Shown here: piece after piece, positions 8,420-16,748 of the stretch
Layout: each line of letters opens with the position of its first letter
Numbering within the stretch: position 1 is the first letter of the stretch
Assembly: GCF_900105925.1 (NCBI RefSeq)
Contig: NZ_LT629791.1
Coordinates: forward strand, 1,240,001 to 1,304,000
DNA from: Jiangella alkaliphila
GTDB taxonomy: Bacteria; Actinomycetota; Actinomycetes; Jiangellales; Jiangellaceae
DNA: 64,000 nt
Direction of reading: 5' to 3'
Position numbers and translations under genes: made by a program
Notes under the pieces: generated by a model
Seen by the model: only the letters and a program-made list of their open reading frames with translations
Databases searched by the model: none
Told to the model about the DNA's origin: nothing

Positions 8420-8880
8420 GGATTCCTCCCGGGGTCGGGCGGCGACGGAGCGTCGAGCAGGACGGTCAGGGTCGCGACGAACTCGCGCGTCCGCTCGCTG
8501 TCGGGTCCGCCGAGGGGTTCGGCGAGCTGCTGCTGCAAGGTCATGACGCGCTCGCCCGCGGCCAGGATGACCTCGGCGCCCGCGTCGGTGAGCGTGACGC
8601 GGACGGCGCGCGAGTCGGCCGGGTCGCTGGTGCGGCGCAGCAGCCCGTTGCCCTCGAGCGTGCGCACCAGCTTGGAGACGAAGACCGGGTCGAGGCCGGT
8701 GTGGTCGGACAGTTCCCGCTGGCTGGGCTGCCCGCCGTCCTGGCTGACGCCGTAGAGCGTGGCCAGCACGGAGAACTGCGCCTGGGTGAGCCCGAACGGC
8801 GCGAGCGTGCGGTCGAGCAGCGCGCCCCACTTGGTGGAGAGCCGCCAGACGAGGTAGCCCGCGGTCGGGTTCTTCTTCAC
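8416..8880 (-). CDS. MarR-family transcriptional regulator
   Basis: 154 residues. The winged-helix core is QPSQRELSDHTGLDPVFVSKLVRTLEGNGLLRRTSDPADSRAVRVTLTDAG, which includes the MarR wing signature DPADSRA. Flanking helices (AGYLVWRLSTKWGALLDRTLAPFGLT and the C-terminus) form the dimer interface. GTG start at 8880. A 15-base dyad (8896-8910) lies just upstream and suggests autorepression. It is the first gene of the leftward block, followed by a second wHTH gene and the DHA2 pump, a standard layout for ligand-relieved control of an efflux pump. Confidence 0.9.
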   Translation of the reverse strand: MKKNPTAGYLVWRLSTKWGALLDRTLAPFGLTQAQFSVLATLYGVSQDGGQPSQRELSDHTGLDPVFVSKLVRTLEGNGLLRRTSDPADSRAVRVTLTDAGAEVILAAGERVMTLQQQLAEPLGGPDSERTREFVATLTVLLDAPSPPDPGRNP

Positions 8881-8895
8881 CGGAAAAACTGTACG

Positions 8896-8910
8896 TGGAC
8901 ACTATGTCCA
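8896..8910. promoter_or_regulatory. Dyad operator upstream of the MarR gene
   Basis: TGGACA-CTA-TGTCCA is a perfect 6-base dyad with a 3-base centre, 16 bases upstream of the MarR GTG start. The surrounding 50 bases are noticeably more AT-rich than the rest of the window, as expected for a promoter. Position and symmetry suggest the autorepression site of the MarR protein. This is inference. Confidence 0.5.
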
Positions 8911-8932
8911 TGGCAATCTTTTATGTGCCGGC

Positions 8933-11479
8933 TCACAGCCGCGGGTCGACCGGCTCGGACTCCAGGGCCAGGACGGCGAAGACCGGCTCGTGCACGCGCC
9001 ACAGCGGCTCGGACCGGGCCAGCCGCTCCAGCGACTCCAGACCGAGCGCGTACTCGCGCAGCGCCAGCGACCGCTTGTGCCCGAGGCCACGGTCCTTCAG
9101 CCGCTCCAGGTGGCCCGGCAGCGTGTAGTCGGGGCCGTAGATGATCCGCAGGTACTCGCGTCCGCGCACCTTGAGCCCCGGCTGCACGAGCCCGCGCGGC
9201 GCCCGGACGAGACCGGCCGCCGGCTTGACGACCATCCCCTCGCCGCCTGACGCGGTCAGCGCCGCCCACCACTCGACCCCGGCCTCGACGGACGACGGCG
9301 ACGACGTCGACACCGCCAGCCGCCGCGTCGGCCGGAACAGGACGGGATCGGCCGCCACCAGCCGGTCGGCCAGCTCCAGGTGCCACAGGTGCGGCCGGTC
9401 GTGCCACGTGGCGCCCTCGGACGCGAGCAGCTGGAACGGCGCCAACTGCACGCCGTCGAGCCCGTCGACCGGCCAGACGTAGCGCCGGTACGCGTCGGCG
9501 AAGGCGGCCGCGTTGTCCAGCCGCGCCCGGGTCCGGTCGAGCAGCGCCGTGACGTCCAGGCCCCGGGCCGACGCGGTGGACAACGCCGACACCGCCGCCG
9601 GCAGCGCCGACCGTGCCGCCGCGCCGACCGAGGCGTACTGGCCGCGCAGCAGCGACTCCGCCTTCGCCGACCACGGCAGCAGCTCGGCGTCGAGCAGCAG
9701 CCAGCCGGTCCCCAGCTCGTCCCACAGCCCCGGCGCCGTCACCGCGGTCCGCACGCCGTCGAGCAGCGCCTCGGCCAGGTCCGCGCCGAAGAACGACCGC
9801 CCGGTCCGGGTGTACACCGCGCCGGTCTCGCCGGGCGGCGCGCCGAACCGGCGCGTCGCCGTCGCCTGGTCGCGGCAGACCAGCACCACGGCACGCGAGC
9901 CCATGTGCTTCTCTTCGCACACGACCTCGCCGACGCCGTCGGCCGCGTAGGCGCCGAACGCCTCGGCCGGGTGCTCGAGGACGTCGGGCAGCGGCGACGT
10001 CGCGACCGGCGCCATGGTCGGCGGCAGGTACGGCAGCCAGCGCGGATGCAGCGCGAACCGGCTCATCACCTCCAGCGCGCCGGCCGCGTTCTCCGCGCGC
10101 ACCGAGACCCGGCCGTGGTGCGCGGTCTCGACGACGCGCTTACCGAGCACGTCGGTGAGGTCCAGCTCGTCGCCACCGCGCGACGCCACGGCAGCGGGCG
10201 CGACCAGCGGCTTCACCGGCTCGTACCAGACCTGCTCGGCCGGCACCTGCACGACCTCGCGCTCGGGGTAGCGCAGCGCGGTGAGGTGCCCGCCGAACAC
10301 GCAGCCGGTGTCGAGGCACATCGTGTTGTTGACCCACTCGGGCTCCGGCGTCGGCGTGTGGCCGTACAGCACCATCGCGCGGCCGCGGTACTCGGTGGCC
10401 CACGGGTAGCGGACCGGCAGGCCGAACTCGTCGGTCTCGCCGGTCGTGTCGCCGTAGAGCGCGAACGCGCGCACCCGGCCGGACGCACGGCCGTGGTAGG
10501 CCTCCTTGAGCCCGGCGTGCGCGACCACCAGCTTGCCGTCGTCGAGGACGAGGTGCGAGACGAGGTCGCGGCACCAGCCCAGCACCGCGTCGCGGAACTC
10601 CGGCGGCTGCTGTTCCAGCTGCTCCAGCGTCTCGGCCAGCCCGTGCCCGATCTTGACCTGCTTGCCGCCCAGCGCGCGGACCAGCTTGTGCTCGTGGTTG
10701 CCGGGGACGGCGAGCGCGTGCCCGGCCGCCGTCATGCCCATGGCCAGGCGCAGGACGCCCGGGCTGTCCGGGCCGCGGTCGACGAGGTCGCCGAGGAAGA
10801 TCACCCGGCGGCCCTCGGGGTGGACGGCGTCGACGGCGCGCCCGGCGTCGTCGCGGGCGACGACGTAGCCGAGCCGGTCCAGCAGCGCCTCCAGCTCGGA
10901 CCGGCAGCCGTGCACGTCGCCGATGACGTCGAACGGGCCGTGCTCGTCGCGGCGGTCGTTGTACAGCCGCTCGCGCACGATCGTCGCCGACTCGATCTCC
11001 TCGACCGAGCGCAGCACGTGCACCTGCCGGAACCCCTCCTTCGCCAGCCCTTTGATCGAACGGCGGAGCTGGTCGCGCTGCCGCCGGACGACGTGCGGCC
11101 CGAAGTCGCGGTCCGGCCGGTCGCGGTTGCGCTCCAGGCACACACTCTCGGGGACGTCGAGGACGATCGCGACCGGCAGCACGTCGTGCGCCTTGGCCAG
11201 GTCCACGACCTGACGCCGGGCCTCGCGCTGCACGTTGGTGGCGTCGACGACGGTGAGCCGGCCGCCGGCCAGCCGCTTGCCGGCGATGTAGTAGAGGACG
11301 TCGAACGCGTCGCCGCTGACCGTCTGGTCGTTCTCGTCGTCGGCGACGAGGCCGCGGCAGAAGTCGCTGGAGACGACCTCGAACCGGCCGAAAAGGCGGG
11401 CCGCGAACGTCGACTTGCCCGAGCCGGACACGCCCACGAGCGCGACCAGCGACAGCTCCGGGATGGCGATGCTGCTCAT
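8933..11479 (-). CDS. pnkp: Bacterial polynucleotide kinase-phosphatase-ligase (Pnkp), RNA repair
   Basis: 848 residues with the three modules of bacterial Pnkp in order. The 5'-OH kinase has P-loop GVSGSGKST at 16-24. The binuclear metallophosphoesterase, a 2',3'-phosphatase, has GDVHG 187-191, GDLVDRG 230-236 and GNHEHK 260-265. The ATP-grasp-type adenylyltransferase/ligase has nucleotidyl lysine motif KHMGSR at 524-529. Length and order match Clostridium thermocellum Pnkp. From that family, it heals broken RNA ends and, together with Hen1, seals them. It needs Hen1 for ligation, and Hen1 is encoded directly upstream with an ATGA overlap. Homologues repair tRNAs cut by ribotoxins. Confidence 0.95.
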   Translation of the reverse strand: MSSIAIPELSLVALVGVSGSGKSTFAARLFGRFEVVSSDFCRGLVADDENDQTVSGDAFDVLYYIAGKRLAGGRLTVVDATNVQREARRQVVDLAKAHDVLPVAIVLDVPESVCLERNRDRPDRDFGPHVVRRQRDQLRRSIKGLAKEGFRQVHVLRSVEEIESATIVRERLYNDRRDEHGPFDVIGDVHGCRSELEALLDRLGYVVARDDAGRAVDAVHPEGRRVIFLGDLVDRGPDSPGVLRLAMGMTAAGHALAVPGNHEHKLVRALGGKQVKIGHGLAETLEQLEQQPPEFRDAVLGWCRDLVSHLVLDDGKLVVAHAGLKEAYHGRASGRVRAFALYGDTTGETDEFGLPVRYPWATEYRGRAMVLYGHTPTPEPEWVNNTMCLDTGCVFGGHLTALRYPEREVVQVPAEQVWYEPVKPLVAPAAVASRGGDELDLTDVLGKRVVETAHHGRVSVRAENAAGALEVMSRFALHPRWLPYLPPTMAPVATSPLPDVLEHPAEAFGAYAADGVGEVVCEEKHMGSRAVVLVCRDQATATRRFGAPPGETGAVYTRTGRSFFGADLAEALLDGVRTAVTAPGLWDELGTGWLLLDAELLPWSAKAESLLRGQYASVGAAARSALPAAVSALSTASARGLDVTALLDRTRARLDNAAAFADAYRRYVWPVDGLDGVQLAPFQLLASEGATWHDRPHLWHLELADRLVAADPVLFRPTRRLAVSTSSPSSVEAGVEWWAALTASGGEGMVVKPAAGLVRAPRGLVQPGLKVRGREYLRIIYGPDYTLPGHLERLKDRGLGHKRSLALREYALGLESLERLARSEPLWRVHEPVFAVLALESEPVDPRL

Positions 11480-12897
11480 GCGGGCGCCTCCGTCCGGGTG
11501 AAGGTGGCGAGCTGGGTCGGCGGCCCCGCGCCGGGATCGGGCTCCCCGACGGCGGCGTAGGCGACGGTGTATCCGTGCGCGGCGGCGACCCGCTCGGCCC
11601 AGTCGGCGAACTCGGCCCGGGTCCACTCGAACCGGTGGTCGGAATGGCGCATGGTGCCGGCCGCCAGCCCTTCGAACAGCACGTTGTACTCGGCGTTCGG
11701 CGTGGTGACGACGACCGTGCGCGGCCGCGCGTGCCCGAACACCGTCCGCTCGAGATCGGGCAGCCGCTCCGGGTCGACGTGCTCGACGACCTCCATCAGC
11801 ACGACGGCGTCGAAGCCGGCCAGGCGGTCGTCGCGGTAGATGACCGAGGACTGCAGCAGCGTGATGCGGGCTCGCTGCCGATCACCCATGCGGTCCAGGT
11901 GTAGCCGCCCGGCCGCGCGCTCCAGCACCCGCGGCGCGACGTCGGCGCCGACGATCTCGGTGAACGACGGGTCGGCCAGCAGCTCGCGCAGCAGCGCCCC
12001 CTCGCCGCAACCGAGGTCGACGACGCGCTGAGCCCCGGCCGCCTTCAACTGCTCGACGACGGCCGCCTTGCGCAGCGTCGACAGCGGCACCAGCGCGGGC
12101 GGGTCGACCTCCTCGGTCTCGTCGGCATCGTCGCTGGTCACGACGTCCACCTCGGCCGACTCGTCCAGTTCGGCCAGCCGGGCCAGCGCGTCGGCGACGA
12201 AGCCGCGCTTGTGCGCGAGGTAGCGCTTGACGATCGCGTCGCGCTCGGGGTGCGCCTGCAGCCAGGACCCGCCGCTGCGGATCAGCTTGTCGACCTCGTC
12301 GCTGCTCACCCAGTAGTGCTTCGCGCCGTCGAGCACCGGCAGCAGCACGTACAGGTGCGACAGCGCCTGGTCCAGCGGCAGCGTGCCGCGCAGCACGACG
12401 TCGACGTAGCGGGAGTCGCCCCACGCGGGCAGCTCCGGGTCCAGCGGCCGCACCGTCGCCGACACCGACCAGCCGAGCGGCTCGAACAGCCCGCTCACGA
12501 CGTCGGCGCCACCGCGCGACGGCAGCGCCGGGACGTGCACCTCCAGCGGCAGCGGCACGCCGACCAGCTCCGGCCGGGCGTCGCAGCGGCCCTTCAGCGC
12601 CGACCCGAACACCCGGCCCAGCGCCACCGACAGCATCGACGACGCCGCGTACGGCCGATCGTTGACGTACTGCGCCAGGCTGAGCGCGTCGCCGCCGAAC
12701 CGCCGGCCGCGCACGAGCTCGACCGGGTCGACCTCGAGCAGCAGCGCGACAGTGCACCGCTCGTCGGTCGCCTCCGGGTAGAAGACGTGCGCGACGCCGA
12801 CGCTCAACTCGAAACTCTGCACCCGCTCGGGATGCTTGTGCAGCAGGTAGCCGAGGTCGCTGGCGTGGGCGGCGGTCGAGGTCAGGGTCAGCAGCAC
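11476..12897 (-). CDS. hen1: Hen1, 3'-terminal RNA ribose 2'-O-methyltransferase
   Basis: 473 residues. The N-terminal half (MLLTLTSTAAHASDLGYLLHKHP onward) is the Pnkp-activating domain of bacterial Hen1. The C-terminal half is the methyltransferase, with SAM motif DLGCGEG at 294-300 and the metal-binding set E369, E372, H373 (EVVEH) and H421 (HSDHRFEW). This spacing matches the Mn-dependent Hen1 active site. VVTTPNAEYNV is the conserved substrate loop. It marks the repaired 3' end by 2'-O-methylation before ligation, which protects the junction against renewed cleavage. GTG start. The stop overlaps the pnkp ATG, forming a two-gene operon. All key residues are present. Confidence 0.95.
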   Translation of the reverse strand: MLLTLTSTAAHASDLGYLLHKHPERVQSFELSVGVAHVFYPEATDERCTVALLLEVDPVELVRGRRFGGDALSLAQYVNDRPYAASSMLSVALGRVFGSALKGRCDARPELVGVPLPLEVHVPALPSRGGADVVSGLFEPLGWSVSATVRPLDPELPAWGDSRYVDVVLRGTLPLDQALSHLYVLLPVLDGAKHYWVSSDEVDKLIRSGGSWLQAHPERDAIVKRYLAHKRGFVADALARLAELDESAEVDVVTSDDADETEEVDPPALVPLSTLRKAAVVEQLKAAGAQRVVDLGCGEGALLRELLADPSFTEIVGADVAPRVLERAAGRLHLDRMGDRQRARITLLQSSVIYRDDRLAGFDAVVLMEVVEHVDPERLPDLERTVFGHARPRTVVVTTPNAEYNVLFEGLAAGTMRHSDHRFEWTRAEFADWAERVAAAHGYTVAYAAVGEPDPGAGPPTQLATFTRTEAPA

Positions 12898-12950
12898 CGG
12901 ACCATTCTCGCCGTCCGGCTACCCAGTGACGATGTGTTTTCTCGCGGCAC

Positions 12951-13838
12951 TCAGTAGGCGCCGGCGGCGATGTCCTCGAACAGCGTCGGGCTGGTGGGCG
13001 TCCAGCCGAGCAGTTCCGTGGTGCGAACGCTCGACGCGGTGAGCTCCGCGCCGAAGAAGCGGGCCATCCAGCCGAAGTGCGCCTCCGCGTCCTCCGCCGC
13101 CACCGACGCTGTCGGCAGCCCCAGGTGACCACCCAGCGCGGCGGCGATGTCGCGCGACAGCAGGCTGCCCTCGGCCGCCGCATGCACGCGCGACCCGGCC
13201 TGTGCCTTCTCCAGCGCGAGCCGCACCAGCCGCGCCGCATCGGAGCGGTGCACCGCCGCCCAGGCCGTGGCGCCGTCACCGACGTAGCCGGCCGCGCCGC
13301 GCTCCTTCGCGATCGTCGTCAGCGTCGACACGAACCCGGGGTCGCCCATGCCGTGCACGGTCGGGGCGAAGCGCACCGCGACCGCACGGACGCCGCGGCC
13401 GGCGTACTGCAGCGCGAGGTTCTCGGCGCCGCCACGCAGCGAGTCGGCGCCGTGGTGCGGCGACGCGTCGTCCTCGGTCAGCGGGCGCCCCTCGGCGGCT
13501 CCCGCCATGCCCGACGCGAGCAGGAACGGCCGGCCGCTGTCCGCGAGCCCGTCGAGCATGCGCTGGACGGCCGCATGCTCGGTGCGGCCCGCGGCGGCGT
13601 AGTCCGAGAAGTCGTGCTTGAACGCCAGGTGGATGACGCCGTCGGCGGCCGCCGCTCCGGCCGCCAGGCTGTCGAGGTCGTCGAGGCTGCCGCGATGGAC
13701 GGCAGCGCCCTTGGCCGCGAGGGCGGCGGCGGACTGGTCGGAGCGGGCGAGACCGAGGACCTCGTGACCGTCGGCGAGGAGCTCGTCGGTGACGGCCGAG
13801 CCGATCCAGCCGGAGGCTCCGGTGACGAAGACGCGCAT
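12951..13838 (-). CDS. NAD(P)-dependent epimerase/dehydratase-family oxidoreductase
   Basis: 295 residues of the extended SDR (atypical, NmrA/epimerase-like) type. The nucleotide-binding motif VTGASGWIGSAV is at residues 4-15. The central region has LLASGMAG, in the place of the catalytic serine strand. A canonical YxxxK is not obvious, which is common in the atypical group that binds NAD(P) for sensing or uncommon reductions. The ATG at 13838 has a GAGAGGAAG ribosome site and is preferred over an upstream start within the operator. It is divergent from the TetR gene 13919-14476 across two operators, so TetR control is likely. Confidence 0.85.
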   Translation of the reverse strand: MRVFVTGASGWIGSAVTDELLADGHEVLGLARSDQSAAALAAKGAAVHRGSLDDLDSLAAGAAAADGVIHLAFKHDFSDYAAAGRTEHAAVQRMLDGLADSGRPFLLASGMAGAAEGRPLTEDDASPHHGADSLRGGAENLALQYAGRGVRAVAVRFAPTVHGMGDPGFVSTLTTIAKERGAAGYVGDGATAWAAVHRSDAARLVRLALEKAQAGSRVHAAAEGSLLSRDIAAALGGHLGLPTASVAAEDAEAHFGWMARFFGAELTASSVRTTELLGWTPTSPTLFEDIAAGAY

Positions 13839-13853
13839 GGGACTTCCTCTCGT

Positions 13854-13904
13854 GATGACAGTGACTGACATCGATACTAGCGCGTGATGTCAGCGACTGT
13901 CATC
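13854..13904. promoter_or_regulatory. Two mirror-image 19-base TetR-type operators between divergent genes
   Basis: Box A (13854-13872) reads GATGACAG-TGA-CTGACATC. Box B (13886-13904) reads GATGTCAG-CGA-CTGTCATC. Each is a near-dyad with one mismatch per arm pair. Box B is the reverse complement of box A except at two central bases. The boxes are 32 bases apart, three helical turns, and lie between the SDR start (13838) and the TetR start (13919). This is the classic layout for TetR repression of both genes. Assignment to the adjacent TetR is inference. Confidence 0.7.
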
Positions 13905-13918
13905 GCTACACTTCCGGC

Positions 13919-14476
13919 ATGGGGCGCTGGGAGCCGGACGCGCAGGGGCGCATGATCCGCGCGGCGATGGAGCTTTTCGCCGAGCGCGGCTTCGAACAGA
14001 CCACCGCCGGCGACATCGCCGAGCGCGCCGGCGTCACCGAGCGCACCTTCTTCCGGCACTTCGCCGACAAGCGCGAGGTCCTCTTCGACAGCTCGCGGAC
14101 CCTGGAGCGGACGGCGGTCGAGGCGATCCTGGCGGCGCCGGCCGCTCACACACCGCTCGACGCGGCCCTCGCCGGCATGCTCGCCGTCGGCGGCCTGCTC
14201 GACGACCGCCACGAGCACTCCGTCCGCCGCTCAGCCATCATCGCGGCCAACCCCGGTCTGCAGGAGCGCGAGCTGCTGAAACTCGCCGCACTGGCCGATG
14301 CCACGGCCGGCGCGCTGCGCACCCGCGGCGTCGCCGAGCCGGCCGCCACCCTGGCCGCGCAGAGCGCCGTCACGGTCTTCCAGGTCGGGTTCGCGCGCTG
14401 GGTCTCGGCGGAGGAGCCGCCCGGCATAGGGGCCTGCATCACCGAGGCGGCGGCGGCGCTGCGCGCTCTGAAGTGA
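13919..14476 (+). CDS. TetR-family transcriptional regulator
   Basis: 185 residues. The N-terminal HTH is RMIRAAMELFAERGFEQTTAGDIAERAGVTERTFFRHFADKREVLF (about residues 11-57), an exact match to the TetR signature with recognition helix TERTFFRHF. The C-terminal helical ligand-binding and dimer domain has no recognisable ligand signature. It starts 15 bases after operator box B and presumably represses itself and the divergent oxidoreductase. Its 3' end overlaps the convergent glycosidase-like gene by 38 bases. Confidence 0.92.
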   Translation: MGRWEPDAQGRMIRAAMELFAERGFEQTTAGDIAERAGVTERTFFRHFADKREVLFDSSRTLERTAVEAILAAPAAHTPLDAALAGMLAVGGLLDDRHEHSVRRSAIIAANPGLQERELLKLAALADATAGALRTRGVAEPAATLAAQSAVTVFQVGFARWVSAEEPPGIGACITEAAAALRALK

Positions 14477-15437
14477 CGGCATCCGGGTCGGCGTAGCGGC
14501 GCGCGACCGCGTGGAACGCCTCCTTGGGCCGGCGCGCACCGTCGCCGGTCACCGCCACGACCCCGAACCCGGCCTTGTCGAGGTCGAGACGAGGATCGTC
14601 GTGATGCGGGAAGTCGGGCATGGCGAAGGTGAACACGAAGCAGCCGTGCACGCCCTCCGCGTCGTACTGGTCGATGAGCTCTCCGAGGTAGCGGGCTTGG
14701 ACCGCCTCGTCGCGGGGGTGGTCGCCGCGGATGCGCGGGGGTGCGGCGAACCAGTTGACGATCCAGAACGAACCGGCTCCGCGCTGGTCGGCTCCGGTGA
14801 AGGCGCCGCACCCGAACTCCGTGATGACGACGGGCTTGTCGTGGTCGCGCACCAGGCTGCGCAGGCGGTCCGCGTAGCCGGCCTGGTTGCGGCGGGAGCG
14901 GTAGAGGCTGACGCCGACCAGGTCGAACAGCGACCAGTCGACGTGTTCCCACCCGGCCGCGGAGTAGCTGACCGGCCCGCCGAAGCGGCGCCGCGCGGTG
15001 GTCGTGGCGATGGTGAGCAGCCGGTGCAGCCGCCGGTCGATCCTTCGCCGCAGCACGCGGTGGAAGCGCACGATGAGCTTCAATCGCAGGAACGACCGAG
15101 GTCCGGGGACGATGCCGGGCACGGTGTGGGAGAACTCGCTGCCGACCATGAGCGTCACCTGGTCCGGGTGCGCCCGGCGAAGTTCCTCGGCCGCCGCGGC
15201 GACGGCGTCCAGGTGCTCCAGCAGCTTCGGCTGACGCAGCTCGGGAACGTGCGGCCGGAGGTAGACGCCGAGACCGGTCCCGAGGGCGATACGGGCGGCA
15301 TCGATCAACCGCTCCCCGTCTCCGATGAGCATCACCGTGGTGCAGTGCAGCTCCCGGGCGATGACCCCCAGGTCCCGCCGCACCTCGTCGGTGCTCGCCT
15401 CGCCGACCAGGTAGGAGATGCCGCGGACGGTCAGCAT
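14439..15437 (-). CDS. Glycoside hydrolase-like TIM-barrel protein (clan GH-A-like)
   Basis: 332 residues from ATG 15437. Two glutamates sit in the typical GH-A positions: E101 in LMVGSEFSHT, at the acid/base position on strand 4, and E207 in KPVVITEFGCGAF, at the nucleophile position on strand 7. Strand-like segments HVDWSLFDLVGVSLY and GVHGCFVFTFAMPDFP fit strands 6 and 8. No signal peptide is present, so the protein is probably cytoplasmic. I cannot assign a GH family. Related proteins are often annotated only as hypothetical, sometimes as abortive infection proteins, and I found no direct support for that role. The 3' end overlaps the TetR gene by 38 bases. Confidence 0.6.
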   Translation of the reverse strand: MLTVRGISYLVGEASTDEVRRDLGVIARELHCTTVMLIGDGERLIDAARIALGTGLGVYLRPHVPELRQPKLLEHLDAVAAAAEELRRAHPDQVTLMVGSEFSHTVPGIVPGPRSFLRLKLIVRFHRVLRRRIDRRLHRLLTIATTTARRRFGGPVSYSAAGWEHVDWSLFDLVGVSLYRSRRNQAGYADRLRSLVRDHDKPVVITEFGCGAFTGADQRGAGSFWIVNWFAAPPRIRGDHPRDEAVQARYLGELIDQYDAEGVHGCFVFTFAMPDFPHHDDPRLDLDKAGFGVVAVTGDGARRPKEAFHAVARRYADPDAVTSERAAPPPPR

Positions 15438-15478
15438 GCGTTCGACGCTAGGGCGACGGGCTGCGGCCGGGCATCCGT

Positions 15479-15511
15479 CTTCCGTCCAGAAGCGCATGAC
15501 TTCCGTCTAGA
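15479..15511. repeat. Direct repeat CTTCCGTCYAGA, two copies 21 bases apart
   Basis: CTTCCGTCCAGA (15479-15490) and CTTCCGTCTAGA (15500-15511) differ at one base and are offset by 21 bases, about two turns of the helix. They lie between the divergent glycosidase-like gene and the histidine kinase gene, upstream of the 18-base palindrome. A dimer-bound activator or response-regulator site is possible. Confidence 0.45.
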
Positions 15512-15531
15512 GGTGGGGCCGGTGACGGTTT

Positions 15532-15549
15532 CTCGCTCCTGGGAGTGAG
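15532..15549. promoter_or_regulatory. Imperfect palindrome upstream of the two-component system, copy 1
   Basis: CTCGCTCC-TG-GGAGTGAG is a dyad with one mismatch, 34 bases upstream of the kinase ATG (15584). The same element, CTCACTCC-TG-AGAGCGAG, occurs at 17425-17442 in front of the MMPL transporter. With flanks, the two copies agree at about 21 of 24 positions. It is probably the binding site of the NarL-type response regulator, giving autoregulation and transporter control. This is inference from position and recurrence. Confidence 0.6.
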
Positions 15550-15583
15550 GACTTCGCCGCCGCACCGCGCCGATACTGAGCAG

Positions 15584-16744
15584 ATGGCGCGACCGAGCGG
15601 GTACGGCGAGCGGCTGGCGGCGTGGGGACGTGGCCTGCCGCCGGTCTACGTCGACGCGGCCATCGCGATCCTGTGCGCGCTCTACGTCATGTTCGACGCG
15701 GGCGTCGAGCAGCGGTTCGCCTGGTGGGTGCCGTTGGGGGCCGCCGCGAACTCGCTCCCGCTGATGTGGCGGCGGCAGTACCCGTTCGCCGTCGCGGGGA
15801 TCACCGGCATCACGACGACCGTGCTCTCGATGGCCGGCGGGCTCAACGACGTCCCCGCGGCGCAGCTGGTCGCCACGTACACGTTCGCCGCGCTGTCGCC
15901 GCCGGTCAAGCGGCTGATCGGGGTGGCCGCCACCGCCGTGGGCATCTCGGTGTCGATCCTGCTGCCCGACGACGAAGCGCTGAACCTCGGCGTGATCGGC
16001 ATCTTCTTCGCCGGCGCCTACGCGCTCGGCGTCTCGGCCCGGGCCCGCGGCGACCGCATCACGTTGCTCGAGGAGCGCGCGCTGCGGCTCACGAAGGAGC
16101 AGGAGACCGCCGCCACCCGTGAACGCGAGCGCATCGCCCGCGAGATGCACGACATCCTGGCCCACTCGATGACCCTCGTGGTCGTGCAGGCCGAGGCCGG
16201 GCCGGTCGCCGTCCGGCACGACCCCGACCGCGCGGAGCAGATGTTCGACACCATCTCCGTCACCGCCCGCGAGGCGCTGGCCCAGCTGCGGCGGGTGCTC
16301 GGCGTGCTGCGCACGGAGTCCGACGCCGCCGGCGGCGACCGGTCGCCGCTCCCCGGCCTCGACGCGCTCCCCGACCTCGTTCGCCGCGTCGAAGGGACCG
16401 GCCTGACCGCGACCCTCACCGAGGACGGCGATCCGCGGCCGGTTCCGGCGGACGTCGCGGCGACGGCGTACCGGATCGTCCAGGAGTCGCTCACCAACAC
16501 CGTCAAGCACGCCGCCGCCGGCCGCGTCGACGTGCGGCTGAGCTGGACCGACGACCACCTGAGCATCGAGGTCGCCGATGACGGCGCCGGCCCGCCGAGC
16601 GCGCCCCCGACGCCGTCGGCCAACGGGAGCGGGCACGGCCTGATCGGCATGCGCGAGCGGGTGCTCGCGGCGGGCGGGACGCTCGACGCCGGGCCGGGAC
16701 CCGGCAGAGGCTTCCGTGTCGTGGCCTCCCTGCGCTTGGATTAG
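15584..16744 (+). CDS. Sensor histidine kinase (HisKA_3, NarL-type partner)
   Basis: 386 residues. Four or five membrane segments lie in residues 20-150. A short linker precedes the dimerisation/phosphoacceptor helix ERERIAREMHDILAHS with phosphorylated H189. A small HATPase domain carries the N box QESLTNTVKHA and G box GHGLIGMRERV. The lack of a large extracellular loop suggests intramembrane sensing of membrane or envelope stress, as in LiaS/DesK-like kinases. ATG 15584 was chosen; an upstream in-frame GTG (15545) lies within the regulatory palindrome. The response regulator gene follows after 4 bases. Confidence 0.92.
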   Translation: MARPSGYGERLAAWGRGLPPVYVDAAIAILCALYVMFDAGVEQRFAWWVPLGAAANSLPLMWRRQYPFAVAGITGITTTVLSMAGGLNDVPAAQLVATYTFAALSPPVKRLIGVAATAVGISVSILLPDDEALNLGVIGIFFAGAYALGVSARARGDRITLLEERALRLTKEQETAATRERERIAREMHDILAHSMTLVVVQAEAGPVAVRHDPDRAEQMFDTISVTAREALAQLRRVLGVLRTESDAAGGDRSPLPGLDALPDLVRRVEGTGLTATLTEDGDPRPVPADVAATAYRIVQESLTNTVKHAAAGRVDVRLSWTDDHLSIEVADDGAGPPSAPPTPSANGSGHGLIGMRERVLAAGGTLDAGPGPGRGFRVVASLRLD

Positions 16745-16748
16745 CGAT

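Noticed and set aside
9380-11560. A long plus-strand open frame (about 726 codons) opposite pnkp
   Set aside because: Its composition (A/R/V/P/H-rich) is typical of antisense frames in high-GC genomes, and pnkp on the other strand carries all catalytic motifs.
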